DNA of 64,000 nt from Pocillopora verrucosa (taxonomy: Eukaryota > Cnidaria > Anthozoa > Scleractinia > Pocilloporidae), in contig NC_089317.1 of NCBI RefSeq assembly GCF_036669915.1, forward strand, positions 434,001-498,000. The letters are read 5' to 3'. A program made the position numbers and the translations under genes. The notes below the pieces were generated by a model. That model ran no database searches. It was not told the origin of the DNA and saw only the letters and a program-made list of their open reading frames with translations. This document shows, piece by piece, positions 24,501-37,600 of this stretch; position 1 is the first letter of the stretch; every line of letters begins with the position of its first letter.

Positions 24501-26195
24501 TATTTGAAAAATTGGTTTCTAAAATATTCACTCTGTTTCCATTACAGGTAATGTCCAGGTTGTCTTATCATATGTCCACTTCACCTACATGTAACACAAG
24601 GCCCATTGGGATCAAGCACCCTTTATTAGGCTAGTGGTCATTCATGTTAATGGTAGTGTCCCCTGAATCCTTATTCAATAATTAAAATAAACTGACCTTA
24701 TTTTCAGGATACTTGATTATTTTCCTTAGGTGGATCTTTGCTGGACACTCACATTTCTTCGTATCCTGTACTATAAAGCGCTGTTTGGTGTTGTTATAGC
24801 AGTGATCAGTATTCTCCTTCTGAAACCAAATAGATTTATTGGATTGTTAGATAGAGCAGTCATATGGGAATAGTCAAGTTATCAATAAACTTAGAAGTAA
24901 TGAAAAGTATCCTTTAAAATAGTACTTGATTCCTACCTTGTAAACTGCAGTCACAGTGGTCCTTTTTTTTGCTTATTTTAACAAATAAAATGTGATATGT
25001 CCTTTTACTTGCAAGTGGTAAAAAAGAAAACATTATTGCCTGCTATTAGCCCTGAGGGAGAGGTGAGTGCTCACCAACTTGCTTAGAAAAATCAGTTGGG
25101 ACTTACCACCTTGTTAGCTTAAGAGCAAATAGGTGAAGGTAAATCAATAACTATGTAATGCCCTACATATGATATCCTCTTTGGGAGTCCTTAAGTAATA
25201 ATATCATCTTGTTTACATTCTTATTTAGTTAATTAATATGCATGCTTACATCTTTTTGTAGTCTCTTTTGAGCCTCCTTCCTTTTGAGTGCCTTATTTCT
25301 GTCTGGCCCATTTTGGCATTCTAAAACTTTGACCCCCACAATTTGGAATGGGATGCCATCAAAACTTAGTCTGCATCCTGTCATCTCCTGTGAGTCAGCC
25401 CATTGTATACGGTGGTTCTTAGCATTTTTATCTGCATTTTCTTTTATGTGAGAAGAGGAACAAAGCTAAGTTAGCAATACGATACATGCACACAAACACA
25501 TACGTACATATGTACACATGGGTGCTTAAAATGGAGGGCCTGAAAATCAAGCCTGCCCCACCCAGATGTAGCCCAAGGACTGGTGTAATGGATGGGGATG
25601 CTGGCAGCTGTGTGTCAATAGCACTGAGTAGGGTTTTGACACTTTAAGCTTGATCTTAATTAATTAAGCATTTCTTGCCAACTCTTGCTGCAGGCTCACA
25701 GTAAATTGACACTTGAAGCTAAGTTGAATTTTAATTACATGTTAATTTTGAAAGTCTAACTGACCAGGGTAAACCGAAGAATAATGATGTGTACATGTAT
25801 TCTTAAGATATCAATAATTATTGGAAAAAAGTTAAATCCCTTTTTTTATTTTGATTTATCTATATTTCATGTTAATAACACGATCTCACACGCCCCTGGC
25901 TTTAAATACCTATAGTGTCTAAATAAAGTTATACTTCACTTTACTTTACTGTCAGTATGGTTTATTTTGTAAATCTTTACATGTGAGCTTACTTACCCAG
26001 CCTACTGCAATTTGAAAATCCTCCTGTTTGTTTAAATACAGTGAAGCGTGTCGTCGTAGCTATCTCGCACTGTTTTATGAGTTCGTCAGCGCTGCTTTCA
26101 TCGTTAACATACCCGGAATAAGGGTCAAACTGTACGGTCCATCTTGAAGCCCAAGGTGTACTGTTATCAGCCATGTTTGTTCTTCTACCAAACAT
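21532..26195 (-). pseudogene. CARF-domain and Ulp1-like peptidase gene, last exon broken
   Basis: Five exons join in phase on the minus strand: 26195-25997, 25440-25250, 24819-24697, 24471-24319 and 22238-21532. Exons 2-4 resemble the CARF (ALS2CR8) domain: LSFDGIPFQIVGVKVLEC, then NGPDRNKALKRK, then DTKKCECPAKIHLRKIIKYP. Exon 5 resembles a C48/Ulp1-like cysteine peptidase, with a GSHWVC histidine region and a VYDSL aspartate. The expected catalytic Cys is Ser (NDSGLFALAF, codon 21724-21726). Exon 5 needs at least three frame corrections: an eight-A run near 22215, near 21980 and near 21925. Starts at 26195 (MFGRRTNMADN) or 26174 (MADN) are both possible. Related genes are, as far as I recall, highly multicopy in corals; function unknown. 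Domain names are from memory. Confidence 0.7.
22500..23880. mobile_element. Non-autonomous element with 45-bp terminal inverted repeats
   Basis: The left terminus TGTGTGTTTCCAGAAAATAT (22500-22544) is repeated exactly, inverted, at 23836-23880. Inside both ends lie direct copies of the subterminal motif CCACCCCTCTGGAATTTCC. The 1.4-kb body has no transposase-like frame. It sits in the last intron of the CARF/Ulp1 gene. No unambiguous target-site duplication was found, so the superfamily is open. Confidence 0.8.
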
Positions 26196-26774
26196 TTAGA
26201 TTTCCCGCCAATATTTACCCGCGAGCCGCAAAACATAAATGCATGAGTGTTAAATATTAACTGGACCACCCCTTGGCAAATATATTTATTAGTAGCAAAA
26301 AAGATGTTGAACAAAAAATTAAGAGATCATGGTCAAATAAAACGTAAAGATAATTTATTACAAGCAGAAAAGAACTGTATGTTTGTTCCAATCGAAAGAT
26401 TTTACAGTGCAAAGTTATGCAAATGATCTTTGACCTGAATCTGCTTTTGGTCGATGATAGCGAGGTCAGAGGATAACATCGACCGAAACTATTAGGCCGG
26501 TCATATTTAAGTGTCGATCCTCCTTTTAACGCCTTTATAACAGGCTAGATTTTTTCTTAAATATGTGATCTAGACAGAAATTAGTTTGTACAAGTTATGG
26601 GAAGAATACTTTCGCAATAAAATATTGAAGAATACGACGCTTTATCGTCAGTCACACAGGTCACGGTCTCTTGATTCGCCGGAAACGAGCAGAAAAATAG
26701 AAGACTCTCGCTACGATTCCGCTGACGTGTCATGGGCTCATCTGGTTTGGGACGATGATATGTATTGCCCTTGG

Positions 26775-27071
26775 GGTGTTGTCAATTAATCAGATCGACC
26801 GAAACCAGGTCGACAACTTACAAACCAGCCAAACATTTCGTTAACAGCGCCATCGATCAAAATGTCATTACACTCCAACAAAAGACCCGCTTTTCTGTTC
26901 AAATCTGCCAGAAACTGGCTCAAACGCACTTCCTATTCCATGAGTACACTGTAAAATACGCTTTAACAAGAATAAGCGGAAGTCACATTGTAAACTGCGG
27001 ATACTCATACAAGATGCCGCTGATATGTCGTGGGCTCATCTGGTTTAGGACGATGTTATATAGTGCTTTCC
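26775..27071. repeat. Right arm of long inverted repeat around the CARF/Ulp1 gene
   Basis: Inverted partner of 20681-20981. The arm starts ~580 bases upstream of the gene's first exon. A further partial unit (26727-26770) repeats the GGGCTCATCTGGTTTxGGACGATG block just inside the arm, so the repeat is partly tandem on this side. Confidence 0.8.
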
Positions 27072-28889
27072 TACCTACGCTTGGTAAAATAATTATGGGT
27101 AACTTACGGTATGTGAATCACGCTCCTTTATGTCCTATGGCTGGGTTTGAAAATGGTTAAGTTGATTCGATTGAGCTGCTTATAAGATTTTCTTCCTGAA
27201 ATAAGGGTGAAAGGGAAACGAAAATGAATCTCTTTTCATGGGAAAAACAAGGTCCCATCAAATGCCACTAAATGATACAGGTATTGCAATTAGCAAGCTA
27301 AATTAGTACACTGGAAATAATTGCTGAATGCATACTCACTTCACAAAGTGCGCAGTTATGGAAAATTAATTTTAATTTCGTGAGTTCCCTGTGTCTTGTT
27401 TTTTTAGTATTAAAAACAACAGAATTAACCAGTAAATTATAAAGGTTTTTGGTAGGTTAGGAAATTGGCAGCCTTTAAAATCCATTCCTAATGGATTTTT
27501 ATAACATTTGAAAGTTGGGAGCTGTAGGCAGCGTCTCTAGTTTTGCACTGACACTGCTTTCAAAGCCCTCAATAAATAATGCCAAGTAAAAACAGTTTTA
27601 ACTCTAAGTGTAATTATCTTCAGTACACATAAAGCATTCCTTTGTGCGTGGACTTGAAAGTTAGAGGTGACGACCTCGCAATGAAAAAACAATGACGAGT
27701 CTGACTTTGATCCGTTATAGGTTAGAACTCAACGAGAAGACCAGTTTAATTAACCGGCCTTTCATCAATTTTTCCCGTTTTAAAGTAATTCTTGCAGGCT
27801 ATTGGCTGAAATTTAGAAATAACTGATCTGCCTGAGCAGCTAAGTTTAAGAAGGGACATGTCTGAAGGGACATGTCTATTTAGTCAGGACTTGTCAGGTT
27901 TATGTGGTGCTTAGTCCATTCATGTACACATCCTGATTATACATCAACAATAGCCCTATGGGTTGTGAAAAATCGATAATTCTCGAGAACAGTAAAATAA
28001 ACAAATACCTGAGGTATACTGAAAAAAAAGGAATAAATAAGTGTGTCCACTTCACAAAAAATTGATTGAGGCATCTCAGTGAGTTTAGTCTGGTGCGACG
28101 TAAATCGCTTTAATCATTTTCACAGATTAATTTCATGACTAGCGTTGCATTAGAATTAGAAGTGGCAGTTGTTTTCCAGTGTTGTTGATATACAGTTTAA
28201 GCAAAAGAGAACAGGAATCTAGCTACAAGAGAAAATTATGCTCTCTTTAACCAAATTGTTCAAATCTAATAACGTGGCTGATTAAAAACAAGCTATGAGA
28301 ATCTCAGTGAGAATCTTGCTTTTTGCTATTACCCAGATTATGTATAAAAAATTGAATATACTTTTTTTTTTTTTTTTTAAAATTAAAACAGTATGGCTTA
28401 CTTCACGCTGACCTCCATTGTCATCCATGCGACGGTTTTTAAGGATCCTTTTCAATAGGAATAAAGTCTAATTCTTTTTCTTACGATTTGGCAACTTGCG
28501 ATTTCCCATTGCCGGTCTACTACAAAGACATAAACTAAGCCCTGAACCTTTCCTACGTAAGAAATATTGAGGTTTCCCTCTAACTGAGAGATTTGCAGTC
28601 GCGAAAAGATGTTTGTCATTGTTTTCTATCTTTAGACAGTTAAATATTTATTATTACTCCTCATTTTACCTACGCTTATGGTGGTAGCCTATCAGTTTTT
28701 GCCTCGGTTGAGCGTGCAACTCAATCGAGTTAATGCATCGAATACTACAATTTAAATCGATTTCACATGCCTTTGGAAGTTAACTATATAAGCTGCTCCG
28801 AAAGCTCATGAGATCACTTAAAACTTGGCCATTAGCGAAGATGCTCTTAATAACTGGTGTGCTAAAAAAGAAAGAAGGAGTCCATGACT
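27072..28889. other. Intergenic
   Basis: It contains the right copy of the direct repeat (27144-27395, partner at 18904-19160) and a 16-base T run near 28363. The rest shows no coding or structural signal. Confidence 0.45.
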
Positions 28890-31129
28890 TCAAACGAACT
28901 TATGTGTTAGGGGTCTTGGAATTATAGCCGCCTTTCCTTTGGCAAACACCTCGTCGCCCTCGGAGTCAGTTAGAGCCGGCCAGACACAAATGGTAACGGT
29001 TGACGCCCTCTCTGTAACCTCTTCTTCCTCCATTTCAAAGAATTCCTCAAATCTCTCGCCATGCACTTTATTTGCTTGTGTAATCTTTATTGGTGGAAGC
29101 TGGTTTACCATTCTCCAGGAAATTTGTACGCATTCTGCGATGAAATTCTTCATTTTTAATAAAATATTGTCGTCTAAATAAGGCAGCAAAGGATCTTCTT
29201 TTCTCCACTGATCACGAAATTTCTTCAACTCTGTAAGCGTTTTCTGTAAAAGAATAAACTTGAAAATCATGCAAATATTGGGCAAGCACTTGGCTGTTGA
29301 AAAAAATAATCGATTTTCCTAGTAGTTGAGTGATTCTTTTAGTCCGTCTAGAATTATACTTAATTGTACTCCAATCTGACGCGACACTATATGTTTAAAT
29401 AAACTATTTTGTATTTTTTTGCGAAAAGTTCAGAAATGGAATTACCTCTTCCAGAGCTGTTAAGTCACAGCTGACTGCCATTTCCTTAAGTACAGAAGAG
29501 CAAGCGACTTGGAAGGACTCCCCTAAAAATAGGGAGTCCATTTCCCCTGAGATAGATTCCTGCATATACTTCTCAAAAAGCTCTGATGCCTATGGGGTCA
29601 AAAAAAACCTCAGGGCTGTTAAGTCATAGCTGACTGCCATTTCCTTAAGAACATGAAAAATATGAAGCGGAATGATTGTAAAGGCAATAATAATACTACT
29701 AATAATAAGAATAATCATCTTCATCATCATCGCTAACATTATGGGAAAGAGCTTCTTTTATATTATTCCTCGCCACAAACATGATAATTGTAATCATAAC
29801 ACGGTATCTAGCATTTTTTAACTGATTTACCTCTGGGGAATTAGATCCTTTCGTTTGGTGAATAACTCCTAAGGATGGTGCGCATTGGAAAAATTTCGGC
29901 AAAACACTTTGGGCGAATGCAGATTTTGTGGATTTTGCAACATCATATGCCACCTGGGAAAATAACGTCATTTCAATTTTAACATAAGGTGCTCACTTCC
30001 TTGTGATATACTCTTTGACTGACAGCGGCATGTTCGATATTCAAACAAAATGTTAACAAGCTCATAAACTCTTCCTAAAGTAGTTGTAGAAATGTCAGTC
30101 GCCCTCGAGGAAACGAAAGCTGGTAACTTACGCGAAGATATCTTTGTGACAAGAACTTTAGGAGATTTGAAAGAAAAACAAAAATCTTCGAGAATTGTCG
30201 AATCAATTACGGTAAACATAATTTTATGACACAGGATTTGTCAAATTGACGGTCAATACCTCGAAGCTGTATCTCGATCTACTTACTGGATTTAGAGTAG
30301 AACAAAAGATACGCCTTTCGCTAAAATGGAGACAAGTGTTCTTTTTAAATGAATTATAACTCATGGCTTTCGTTTTGGACGATGTTATCCGATACTCTTG
30401 GTAAAAAAATGTAAACAATATGCAGAAGTACGGCGTAGTTTAGAGAGTTGACCTAGTAAATTTAAAGATTGTAAACAGTTAAAGGATCTTTGGTTCATTT
30501 ACTGATTATTATATTACCACAAATATACGGCATGTCACATCCTTTCTGTACCAGAGGTCACTCCTGTTATCCGATTTTCCGAATGCCTCGATCGCTTGCT
30601 TGCGTGGAGCACCATCCATTCTTTTGAACTTTTTTACAACATCACTTCGCTTGTTTCTACTTGTAATGTCCTCAGAACTGCTCTGGTAACAACGATGATC
30701 CATTTCTGAGTCGTCGCCAATCCTAATGAAGAAGAGGAATTAAAATTATAGGCTATCAGTACAACTGCAGCTTGCAGGCAAAGAAAGCTTGAATCGATAC
30801 TAAATGATCTCCATGAATCTAAGAATCCTTTTCTCGAATGTTTCCTCAAATCTAAAAATATAATCTTCAACTCACCTTTGTCGCAAACTTTGGATTTGCT
30901 TTTTCAGGTCATGATTCTCTGTTGACAGTGCGCTCGCCTTCTCAAACCACTGCTTCGCGATCTTCGTCGCGCCATTTTGGAGCTCCAGGAAGGAGTTGAA
31001 GTCACCTGCGTTGGATCTCTCGTTCATCGGTGTGCCTAATAGCTCGGCGCGATTCCCAGTAGAATGTTCGACGCTTACTTTTTGATTAATAAACGTCCTT
31101 TTACCTCGTATCGAGGAACACAATCCCAT
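28890..31129 (-). CDS. Mitochondria-eating-protein (MIEAP/SPATA18)-like protein with N-myristoylation signal
   Basis: Proposed exons: 31129-30876, 30722-30518, an optional 24-base microexon 30155-30132, 29953-29831, 29589-29446 and 29243-28890. They join in phase to 367 residues. The N-terminus MGLCSSIRG is a strong N-myristoylation signal with an adjacent Cys and basic residues, pointing to membrane anchoring. A short coiled coil follows (ENHDLKKQIQSLRQR). The C-terminal ~118 residues resemble the MIEAP C-terminal domain: CVQISWRMVNQLPPIKI, then TICVWPALTDSEG and VFAKGKAAIIPR. Vertebrate MIEAP acts in mitochondrial quality control; the role of the expanded cnidarian forms is unknown. The exon 2 donor (GTAATA) and the microexon are the least certain parts. 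Confidence 0.72.
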
Positions 31130-31464
31130 GAAATACAAGTCTCAACAAGTTCAGCAACACATCGGAAATGCGTTGTTTATTTCTTAGAATTTGGGTGTAT
31201 CGTTTCAAGGAATCATGTTATATGATCCTTAAAAAAACAATAGACAAGAAGTCCGTGCAGCTGCTACACGAAGAGGACTGTTTTTAAGTCTTCTTTTCGA
31301 TCATTCAGTCGCAGATTTGGTAAATTTGATAGTCTTATGTAGATAAAATAATATCATGGAACATTTGATCCGTGGTGTCGACAAATTTCTTTCGAGATAT
31401 AGACGATTTCTTTCGATTTCATGATTGTTTCTGTTTGCTTAACTTGAAGGATATTTTCGAAACC
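31130..31464. promoter_or_regulatory. Divergent promoter region between MIEAP-like and HSPA12-like genes
   Basis: Only 335 bases separate the two ATGs, which are read in opposite directions, so both promoters and 5' UTRs must lie here unless either gene has a remote non-coding first exon. No TATA box or perfect heat shock element is visible. Confidence 0.55.
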
Positions 31465-34400
31465 ATGGCTTCTCAAACCCCAGTTCAAAGAGATGTCATA
31501 ATTGCGATCGACTTCGGCACTACTTACAGTGGATTTGGATACGTTTTCCTGAACGCATCTCAAAATCATATCTACGTGTTTCAAAAGTGGGGAAGAGGAC
31601 AAGGAATGGGCTACGGAAAAACACCAACAGCTCTCCTCCTCACCGAGAAAGGCGAATTCCATAAGTTTGGACATGCTGCAGTAGAGACGTACGGGAAACA
31701 AGCGATGTCAAAGAAGGATTGTAAAAAGCTTTTGTATTTCGATAAATTCAAACTTCTGCTCCATTCCAAAAAGGTAAGTCTGAACCGGTTCATAATTTTC
31801 CTTCTACGTTAATTGCTTACGTGTCAACATTTGTTATTAATGGTTTTCAGATCATCCGTGAGTAATCGAAACTAGCAGTGTAAAGTTGTCTGCTTGTCGT
31901 AACGTTTACTGATTCCGACCAAATTTTCGGGTTAAATAGAATATGCTTACCAAACTAGCGACTAAAGTTCGTCGGTGCGTTTCAAATGTTCTCGTAGGAA
32001 CCGTACAATTCTGTTTCTTTTAGTCTGTGATGCAAAACACTACGCAACGATGTGGTCAATTAACGCGGAAACTCCATACTTGTTATGGTTATCACTAAAA
32101 GTGATTGAAACCATGTAAAATTTTTTAAAGACAGTGATGGGTCACCGTACTTATTTAGAAGCAGTAGTAGCAAGTTGTGTCTACGCAATTATTCTTTATG
32201 TCATCATAGCAAACTTTTGTGCAGGCTTATGCCAACTTCATTTTTAGGAGGAGTCTGAGAATGGTTCTTTATTCGAGCTGGCATTGCAGCTTTCTTGTGC
32301 CATCGGCAAAAAACTGTTACTGCTCAATTCATAATAGGATATGTCAACATAAATGACGATCAACGTCCTTAGTGAGCTACCGCTTCGACCAGAAAGAGAA
32401 GATATCATAATAAGTGCCTGAAAGCCTCTTTATTTCGCATGTGAAATTATGCAAAATAACGATGTACAATGAAATATTAATTTACAACCCTGAAAGATGA
32501 AGATTTTGCGGAATTTTCACTTCGCGAATAAGGGACCTTGCAGGATCGTGTCAGAAAATTGAATAGGGCTGGTTCTCATTAATAACTCCATGTTAGCGTA
32601 TCGAGTGGTATGTTGCTCGCACCAATCAGATCGTTTAGGGTATGTGTCCCGCACCAATCAGATTGCCGCATTAGGGTATGTATCTCGCACCAATCATATC
32701 ATAGCATTTGAATATCCTGCACCAATCACAGCATTTGGGTATTTTTTTTCTTGTAAATGATGTCATAGATCAAAGAATGACATTAGCCAGAAATTTTGGG
32801 CTCATTTGGTAAGTGTAATGGTATGTGGCCTTCGCGAGAGCCTCGTCGATTAAGGTCGAGATTTATCGGGATATGAAGAGTACACATTTAAAATTTTAAA
32901 GTCAAAACGTGTCTTTTCCGGTCCTTTATTCAAAACACACGCCAAACAACTTATATTACATCACGCGCCATGAAAACAACGTTCAAAGACCAATTAGAAC
33001 ATACCTAATCATTGTCCTACATGAGCATTAGGCAATTTTTCACGTGCTTGAATTGTATTCCACCAATCAGATTCCATTTTGCCACATTGGACTTTGCTCT
33101 ATCGCGTGTTATTTTCTTGTAAACAACATGCATTTTATTGCGTATTCTAACTGCATTGTCCAATCCCTATGAAAAAAATTCACGTAGAACTAAATGCTAC
33201 TGATATTGAGTTTTCTACGCAATCCTCCCGCGTTTGACTTTTTCTACGAATTAAAGTCGCTTTAAGCTACCTTGGACTTAACCCAATAGCGTATTAATTC
33301 ATTGTAAAACAACTTGCATTTTATCACACATTTCACACACAGCAGGCAAAGCCCAGATAGTTAACAACCAATCAAGGAGTCCTCTTTGAAATATTATCCT
33401 TTCTCTTGTTCAATGTATCTTCACTTATTTGAGAATCGCAATATATCTTTGGTTAAGGTCTATTAGAGGTACAACAGAGTTTCAGTTTGCTTTTCGTTGT
33501 AAAATTACGCGGAATTATATTTTTGAGGTAACTAACTGTGGACGAATAACTTTGATTTTCTCGCTGTTGGAGGAACGGCAGTAAGCGTAGTCTCTTTCGC
33601 AACCGTTATTTGGTATCGTCACGCAACGCGCGCTCTCTCTCAAACGGGAAAATAGAGGGCGTTGTATGACGAGACCAAACAACGGCTGCGAAGGAGACAA
33701 CAGTAAGCGTGGCACCGATGCATTTCATTTTAACTTAGACGTATTTAGACAATAGAAGCAGTAGAGCATATAATATCTGTGTGAGTTCAGATAAATTAGG
33801 TTGATTTCTGTCTTTCTGCGATATTTTCGTTTTTTGAAAGTTATGTTATGTCGGTGACAAAAATGAAAACAGTAATTAGACAAACTGTCCCATCTCATCC
33901 CACCCAGCCAAAAAAATAACTATTGCATGCTAGGCATGCCTATGTTTTTGGCTTGAAAATCGGCTGGAAAATCAAATTGCATCAGACCGGAAATGAAAAT
34001 AAAATTGAGCTTATACGGTCGCATTTCAACGAGTGAAAATGCAAGCGTCAATCACATGGGAAATTTGAGAGGTGAAATTAAGTTCAGTCACGACACTTAC
34101 CATGCGGCCGAACAGGATAACAGTGACTCACAGGTTTTCTTTGTTCGGCGCTCACAACAGGCCAAATTGGGGGTATGTTGCCCAGGTCATAAATGAAGGA
34201 ATACTGTTCACTTCTTGGCATTTGATGGCTGTAATAAGGAAAAGGAAAATCTTTCTTGTCCATGTTGTAGCTTCGAACTGCACGCAATAAAAACGTCAGT
34301 GTGAACGATGAAATTCCGCGCTCTTTTTCACGTTCGTGACCTTGCCGTCTATGTTGGGAGTCATTCTTTTCAATTGTTGACAGCTTTGGCGGCGGGCTAC

Positions 34401-34593
34401 TTTGGTTTTCGAGATTTGGAAAAATTGGTCAGGCCTACCCAAGCACACCAGCGTCTGTGATGTTTTTTACCGATTTTAAATTTTTGAAAAATCACAAATG
34501 GTCGCATTAGAAAACAAGTGTATTGACAGATTTTAATCCCTTGAGTAAACAATATTCTGCAAAATCGTCTGTAATGCGACCCGGTGTCATAGC

Positions 34594-34624
<31 letters not shown>

Positions 34625-37600
34625 TTCGCAGATTTGGACCCCCCTACCAAACTTTCCTTTTAAGCATTCTTTGTATCATATTTAGTAACTAATTCTATTT
34701 GTAAGCTTTTCGATGTTCTTTTCAATCACAACAAAACATTTCTTCAATAAAGGTAAAAAAAAAACCAGCCATTTCGTTCCAATTCTACCGCGTTCATTAT
34801 AGCGAGTCGTACAGTATACGCAAGAATTAGATGTGAACAAACAACTGCATTCGAACTATTGAAATTAGTTAGTTACTGGCATAAAATCTTTCATATAAAG
34901 ACTACCGACTGAGAGAAATTACACCGTTAGTTACTGGCGTAAAATCTTAAATATAAACACAACTGACTGGGAGAAATTACGCTGTTAGTTACTAGCATAA
35001 AATCTTACATATAAACACAACCGAGAGCTGCACCGAAATCGCAGAGGTCATAGGTTCAAATCCCGCGTGGGCGTGAATTTTTTTTTTTGAGGTCTTATTT
35101 CAACTACTAGTTCAGTAGTGTTCATAGCTGCTAGGATCGCTTGTATCTCATTTCTTCACTGCAGTGCACATATATGATTTTCATATATTTCCCATCATTA
35201 TTGAATGAGAAACGCAGCAAGTAAATTATTATTGTACCACATAACTCAGTCGCCTGAATAAGGAGTTCACTCGATTAAAACTCTTCTCACATTTTTGGCC
35301 AACATTCTTTGGACCCTTTTTTACACGAATGATACTACCCTTAGTTTTTCGTTTATGAAGAGAAAGTAATTATGAAACAAAATAAAACCTGAAAATACAT
35401 TAACACTGTTCGAAATTTCGTTTTCGGGTATAAAGAAGATAACGTTAAGAATGAAATCTTTTTGTTATCTACTTTGAAGTCCAACCACAGGACACCCAAG
35501 CTCACACACTGAGCCTTTGTGAATATGCAAATAGCTCACGTTGCGCGATAGGAGCACTGGGCTCCTAGTGAAGTAAAAGGATTTGCATGGAAATGAACAT
35601 TGGCGCTCTCAACCTTTACAAAATCTGGACTAGTTTTGAATCAGGATAAATTTACCCCGCTCAAGCGGTTTTTCTGTTGCATCGTGTGAATTTCTTGGGC
35701 TGATTTAGGGAAACTTAGCTTGGTTTTAGTTCATCTGCTTCCAAGATACCTCGGCGAGTAACGCCAACCAAACGAATCCATTGGAAGCAAAACGCTGTGA
35801 GTTCACGAGTCCGGACGCCCCGACCACCCAGAAATTCCACCGGCACGGGTAATTCGATTCATTATTTACTTAAAAACATCAAAACGCCTACAGCACTAAA
35901 CATGAGTAGGAAAATTCACATTAGAGAACGAAAACTCACAAATAAGCCCACAGCAAAATATTAACCTTGACGGTACATAGCTTTACAGGCAGAAAACGAC
36001 GACTGCTTCTTTAAAAGTGGACATAAAAGTTGATGCAGAGGACTTAACTTATACACAAAATTACTTGACACAATTACGTAACATCACGCATGAGGCTTTA
36101 TACGGATATCGCGGTACCCAAACCGTCAGAGCTTTCAAATTATGGTTCAATTCTCGCTTAGGGTTAGGGTTAGGGTTAGGTTTGTACGTTGAATGCCACC
36201 ACAGTAAAAGTTAGACGTCAAGGACGATTAAAACATATTTTTCTTCTGAACTGGTATTCTTTACACCCGAAAACGAACTTTCAAACTGTTTAAGGTCTTT
36301 TTTAGTTTTTCTTTTATTTCATTGCTATTCTTTTGCAAAAAATATCGAAAACACAAGATCCAAGCAATGTTGCTTGTCCGTCTGGTCGATGTTTGCAGCG
36401 TTCAAAAAAGAAAATACAAGGACGTTTGAGGAAAGCTCGCTACTTTGCTTTCTATTTTTCCAAACCCTTCCGCCCTAAATTTTCTTTTCATCTCTTCAGA
36501 AAGGAAGTTTTGTTAAGACTTGGGGATAATCCACTGAGTAGAAATGTGTTGCTTTGACTACCATTCCTCTATCGTTGCTCATCTAGCTGATAGTATGGTA
36601 GAAAATTCGATCTTCCAGCGGAAGGAATTTAAGTTACCCAAAGTCAGGGTGAGAGTTGTTCATGAACTTTTGTCGCGGTTAAATCTATTTAGGACCTAAA
36701 TGAGAGAACAGAGGTAAAGGCCAGGAATGGGAAAAAGTGGCTTGCCTTGGATGTGTTTGCAAAGTGCCTTGAGTACCTGAAGAAAACTGCGACAGATGTC
36801 GTTAACGAACGGCATCTCCGGTCAGAAAAGGACAATCCCAACACAGAAGTTATGTACAAACCCGAACAGATCCAATGGGTGATAACAATTCCAGCAATAT
36901 GGCGAATTTCTGCCAAGGAATTCATGAGAAAAGCTGCTTATAAGGTAACTGATACCTTCCATTCTTGTTTTTGCAGTATTAAGTTAGATTTAAAATTGAT
37001 GCTCGAAACATCAATGCAGCCTTTTTCCGATGTGCCCTATGATTCAAAGGGGAAAACTGTATACAAAAAAAAATTAAAATATACAAGTTAACTATACCTA
37101 CCCAGCTAACAAACTATAGATTTATCTAAATCGTGGCTGATAAAGAAGGGAGATTCACCTCTTTCAAAAGTTTCTCACCCGTTTGTTTCTTTCAAGGCTG
37201 GGATTGCAGGCCCGGAGGATCCTGACCAACTCATCCTTGCCCTTGAACCTGAAGCCGCTTCGTACTATTGTAGAAAGTTGCCTTTCGATATGTTTAAGGG
37301 ACAAAAGGGGAAAGAGCTGGTGAAGGACACTTTGGACATGGAAAAAGTTCCATACATGGTGGTGGATAATGGAGGTGAGTTGTAACTCCTTCAATAGTTA
37401 GGAAAAAAAATTTGTAAGGATCGTGGCCAGGCCATCGACGGTGTTTTTCACAACCTGCACAGGACCAGGGCTAGAACGTTCACGTATAAAATGAGAACAT
37501 TTTAAATAGGAGAGTGTATACAATCAGATTCAAAACAGATGAGAAACCTCATCCACGCGCTAGTCATGTAATTCCCAAAAAATATCGAAAGTGGGAGAAG

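Larger units (their letters stand above)
31774..36692 (+). other. HSPA12-like intron 1 (4.9 kb), repeat-rich
   Basis: No exon recognised inside. It holds a CCAAT tandem array (32610-32745), three copies of a GATTTGGACCCCC unit (34592-34644), a 58/59-bp tandem array (34868-35024), a tRNA-derived SINE (35020-35215) and a four-unit TTAGGG tract (36158-36181). Confidence 0.6.

Noticed and set aside
34868-35024. CRISPR-like appearance of the 58/59-bp tandem array
   Set aside because: Contiguous tandem units without unique spacers in a eukaryotic intron; an ordinary tandem repeat.
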